Positions 61,883-64,000 of a stretch of 64,000 nt of DNA are shown here, in pieces. Each line of letters opens with the position of its first letter. Within the stretch, counting starts at the first letter, position 1. Below the pieces are notes generated by a model. That model did not search any database, was not told the origin of the DNA, and was given only the letters and a program-made list of their open reading frames with translations. The stretch comes from Serratia bockelmannii (GTDB taxonomy: Bacteria > Pseudomonadota > Gammaproteobacteria > Enterobacterales > Enterobacteriaceae): contig NZ_VOUX01000033.1 in NCBI RefSeq assembly GCF_008011855.1, positions 806,001 to 870,000 on the forward strand, given 5' to 3'. Both the position numbers and the translations under genes were made by a program.

Positions 61883-64000
61883 TCAAAAACGCTGACTGAC
61901 GCTGAACTTGATGTTGCGCCCTACGCCGGACACCGATTCGCCCAGGTAAGGGTAATAATCGCGGTTGAACAGGTTGTCCACCGCCACGCGGGCTTCGAAG
62001 CCGTGCAAGCCGCTGGGCTGCCACGAGGCGAACAGGCCGTGTAATGCATAACCCGAGGTTTTCGGCAGGGCCCAGACAACGGCCATCGGATCGCCGTCGG
62101 CCGGTGAACGATCCTGTTTACGTACGAAATCGCCGGTCCAGCCGAAGGCCATATCCCACTGCGGCACTTTCATGCCCAGCATCGCGTGTGCCGTAACGGG
62201 TGGAATTTCGGCAATCCAGGTTTCGTTGCCCCAGGGATCGCGCGGTGAAGCGTCGCGTTTGCCGCGAATCGAGGAGAACGACAGGCTGCCGAACAGGCTT
62301 TCGCTGTCATAAAACGATTCGAGCTCCACGCCCTCAATGGTATAGCCCGGCAAGTTGCGATAGTTCGACAACGGTTGCCCACATTGGCCCCCGTGCCGTG
62401 CGGCGTCACACACTACGCCGCGACGATAGAAAATCTCGTCCTTGCCGCGATTGCGGAACAGCGTAGTGCGGATCTGCAGGCTGTCCCGCGCCATCAACAC
62501 ATCGTTGAAGTCCAGTACCGCGCCGAGACGAACGCCCGTCATGCGTTCCACCTGCAGGCCGCGGCTGGTACCGGGCACGCTGGAAGCGGCGTATTGCACT
62601 TCGTACTGTTCGTCGATCACCGGGGCGCGCCAGGTGCGGCTAACGTCGGCAAACAGGGACAGATTCGACGTCGCTTTCCACATCACGCCCAAATGCGGCG
62701 ACCAGCCGGTATAGGTCACGCTGCTGTAATCATGGCCCACGAGCGGATCGCTGTCGTTATAGCGCGGCGCCCGGTTCGGTTGCCCGGTATTGGTCACATG
62801 ATCGTAACGCACGCCCGGCGTCACGGTCAGGCTGCCGAAGCTGACCGCATCCTGCAGATAAACGCTGCGGGTTTCCTGTTCGCCCGCCGGCATGTAGTAC
62901 GGCTGGAAATAGCCGTAGTTGTAACTGGCATTTTTCACCTGCGAAGGGTAATACATCAGGGTATCGCGCTGATGTTTATGCCAACGCGCACCGAGCAACA
63001 GCTTGTGCTCCAGCGGACCGCTGGCGAAACGGCTTTCATTGCTGACGTCAAACTGCCGATCGGTATAGTTCACCCAACTTTCATTGCCCAGCGTACCGAG
63101 ATAGCTGAACTTTGAAGCGGAATCCGGCCGCTTGTCATGCTGCTCGGTCTTCGAATAGGCGTAAGACAGCGTCAGATTCAGCAACGGCTGCGCTTCCGGC
63201 GCCAGATTCCATTTCACCGAGTAATTGGTGTCTGTCTGGTCGCGATACACCAGAATGCGGCGCCACGCTTCTTCCCGGCCATATTTATCGATATCCGCCT
63301 GGCTGGGCGCGGCGATATCGTCCCGCTTGGCGGCAAAAGGCTGCCAGCCATCGGAATCGGATCGCATCGCCGACAGCGTCAGCGTTTGCGCCTCGCTCAG
63401 ATAAATATTGGTTTTTAACAGGTAGGAAGCCTGATCGTTGGCAGAATAGGCAAAACGCGTGCCGTCCGGCCGCTTCAGGTTGCCGCCGTCACGCTTGCTC
63501 ATGTAGAGCAAACCGTCGGCGGATCCTTCCGGCGTACGGCCGTACAAGGCACCGCTGTAAATGCCCTGACGATCGTTGGTGTGGTAGCTGTACTTCAGCA
63601 AGCCGCCAAAATCTTCGCCCGGCAGCAGCATGTCCCCAGCATCTTTGGTCTCCAGCGTAATGGTCCCGCCAAAGCCGCCATTGCCGTTCAACAGATTGTG
63701 CGGCCCCTTATCGACCTCAACCTTTTTCAGCAGTTCGGGTTCGATGAATACCGAGCCCTGCCGATATTTCTCAAATCCCTTCGGCGCCCCGTCCAGCACG
63801 ACCTTCACATCTTCCATGTCCCCCATGCCCCAGATATTCAGGCTTTGGCCGCCCGGGCGCGGCGAGCCCGCCATCCCTACGCCAGGCAAGCGATCAAGCA
63901 AACTGGCGATATTGTCAGCCTGCACGCGTTCGATGTCTTCTTTATCCAACACCGAACGGCCGGCGGCGACGCTGTCGGACAAACCGCCGACCACCGACAG
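61883..64000 (-). CDS. TonB-dependent outer-membrane receptor, 5' end missing
   Basis: The gene runs off the right edge; 705 codons are present. The plug domain is visible (IASLLDRLPGVGMAGSPRPGGQSLNIWGMGDMEDVKVVLDGAP, then VEVDKGPHNLLNGNGGFGGTITLETK), followed by a barrel whose last residue is Phe, as for outer-membrane barrels. TWRAPVIDEQYE resembles the FRAP-type motif of haem receptors, and VAVDNLFNRDYYPYLGE is the typical late-barrel block. A haem or haemoprotein substrate is possible but not proven. With a FecI/FecR pair downstream, a signalling domain is expected in the missing N-terminus. The gene order differs from the has haemophore operon. Confidence 0.9.
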   Translation of the reverse strand: MSVVGGLSDSVAAGRSVLDKEDIERVQADNIASLLDRLPGVGMAGSPRPGGQSLNIWGMGDMEDVKVVLDGAPKGFEKYRQGSVFIEPELLKKVEVDKGPHNLLNGNGGFGGTITLETKDAGDMLLPGEDFGGLLKYSYHTNDRQGIYSGALYGRTPEGSADGLLYMSKRDGGNLKRPDGTRFAYSANDQASYLLKTNIYLSEAQTLTLSAMRSDSDGWQPFAAKRDDIAAPSQADIDKYGREEAWRRILVYRDQTDTNYSVKWNLAPEAQPLLNLTLSYAYSKTEQHDKRPDSASKFSYLGTLGNESWVNYTDRQFDVSNESRFASGPLEHKLLLGARWHKHQRDTLMYYPSQVKNASYNYGYFQPYYMPAGEQETRSVYLQDAVSFGSLTVTPGVRYDHVTNTGQPNRAPRYNDSDPLVGHDYSSVTYTGWSPHLGVMWKATSNLSLFADVSRTWRAPVIDEQYEVQYAASSVPGTSRGLQVERMTGVRLGAVLDFNDVLMARDSLQIRTTLFRNRGKDEIFYRRGVVCDAARHGGQCGQPLSNYRNLPGYTIEGVELESFYDSESLFGSLSFSSIRGKRDASPRDPWGNETWIAEIPPVTAHAMLGMKVPQWDMAFGWTGDFVRKQDRSPADGDPMAVVWALPKTSGYALHGLFASWQPSGLHGFEARVAVDNLFNRDYYPYLGESVSGVGRNIKFSVSQRF

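Noticed and set aside
59285-64000. has haemophore operon
   Set aside because: The known order is sigma, anti-sigma, receptor, haemophore, exporter, TonB; here the receptor is upstream of sigma and no haemophore or exporter genes are present.

Overview
The window reads as a chromosomal segment of a Serratia species, most likely S. marcescens. The evidence is GC-rich enterobacterial codon use, a type VI secretion (T6SS) locus with the PpkA/PppA/RtkS-type control genes, an althiomycin-type antibiotic cluster of the kind described in S. marcescens, and a bacteriocin whose N-terminus matches colicin A. It looks like an antagonism region: a contact-dependent weapon, a diffusible ribosome-targeting antibiotic and a pore-forming bacteriocin lie within about 53 kb.

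Left (1-18.7 kb, + strand): the distal half of a T6SS locus. It holds the 3' end of the phosphatase pppA, a periplasmic RtkS-like protein, tagJ, tssE, tssF, tssG, tssH (clpV), the kinase ppkA, vgrG, an EagR chaperone and an Rhs effector with an N-terminal prePAAR/PAAR part. The Rhs C-terminus has the outline of a TNT-like NAD-degrading toxin. At the toxin junction (about 16.39 kb) the DNA changes from GC-rich to AT-rich. The AT-rich stretch carries the likely immunity gene and two unrecognised genes, and ends at a strong terminator.

Middle-left (18.7-24.2 kb): sbmC and kynA on the - strand, then a LacI-type regulator, an MFS transporter, a short-chain dehydrogenase and an RbsD/FucU-type protein on the + strand. 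The last four look like a small sugar or sugar-acid catabolic unit.

Centre (24.2-51.4 kb, - strand): six genes, read right to left: MFS exporter, AurF-like N-oxygenase, methyltransferase, a 2376-aa NRPS, a 5348-aa NRPS-PKS and a type II thioesterase. Adenylation-domain codes read by eye give Gly-Cys on the first megasynthase and Ser-Cys-Gly plus one malonyl unit on the second, with cyclisation, oxidase and epimerase domains. This matches althiomycin (oxime-glycine, thiazole, hydroxymethyl residue, thiazoline, 4-methoxypyrrolinone) and its alb1-alb6 genes.

Right (51.7-64 kb): a colicin-A-like pore-forming bacteriocin with no visible immunity gene; an AceE C-terminal-domain-only protein, a MarR regulator and a complete AceE paralogue that share a repeated TTGCAnTTGCAA motif; an SOS-controlled umuC without umuD; and a Fur-box-controlled ECF sigma / FecR / TonB set beside a TonB-dependent receptor that runs off the right edge. 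No tRNA, rRNA, CRISPR array or insertion sequence was seen.
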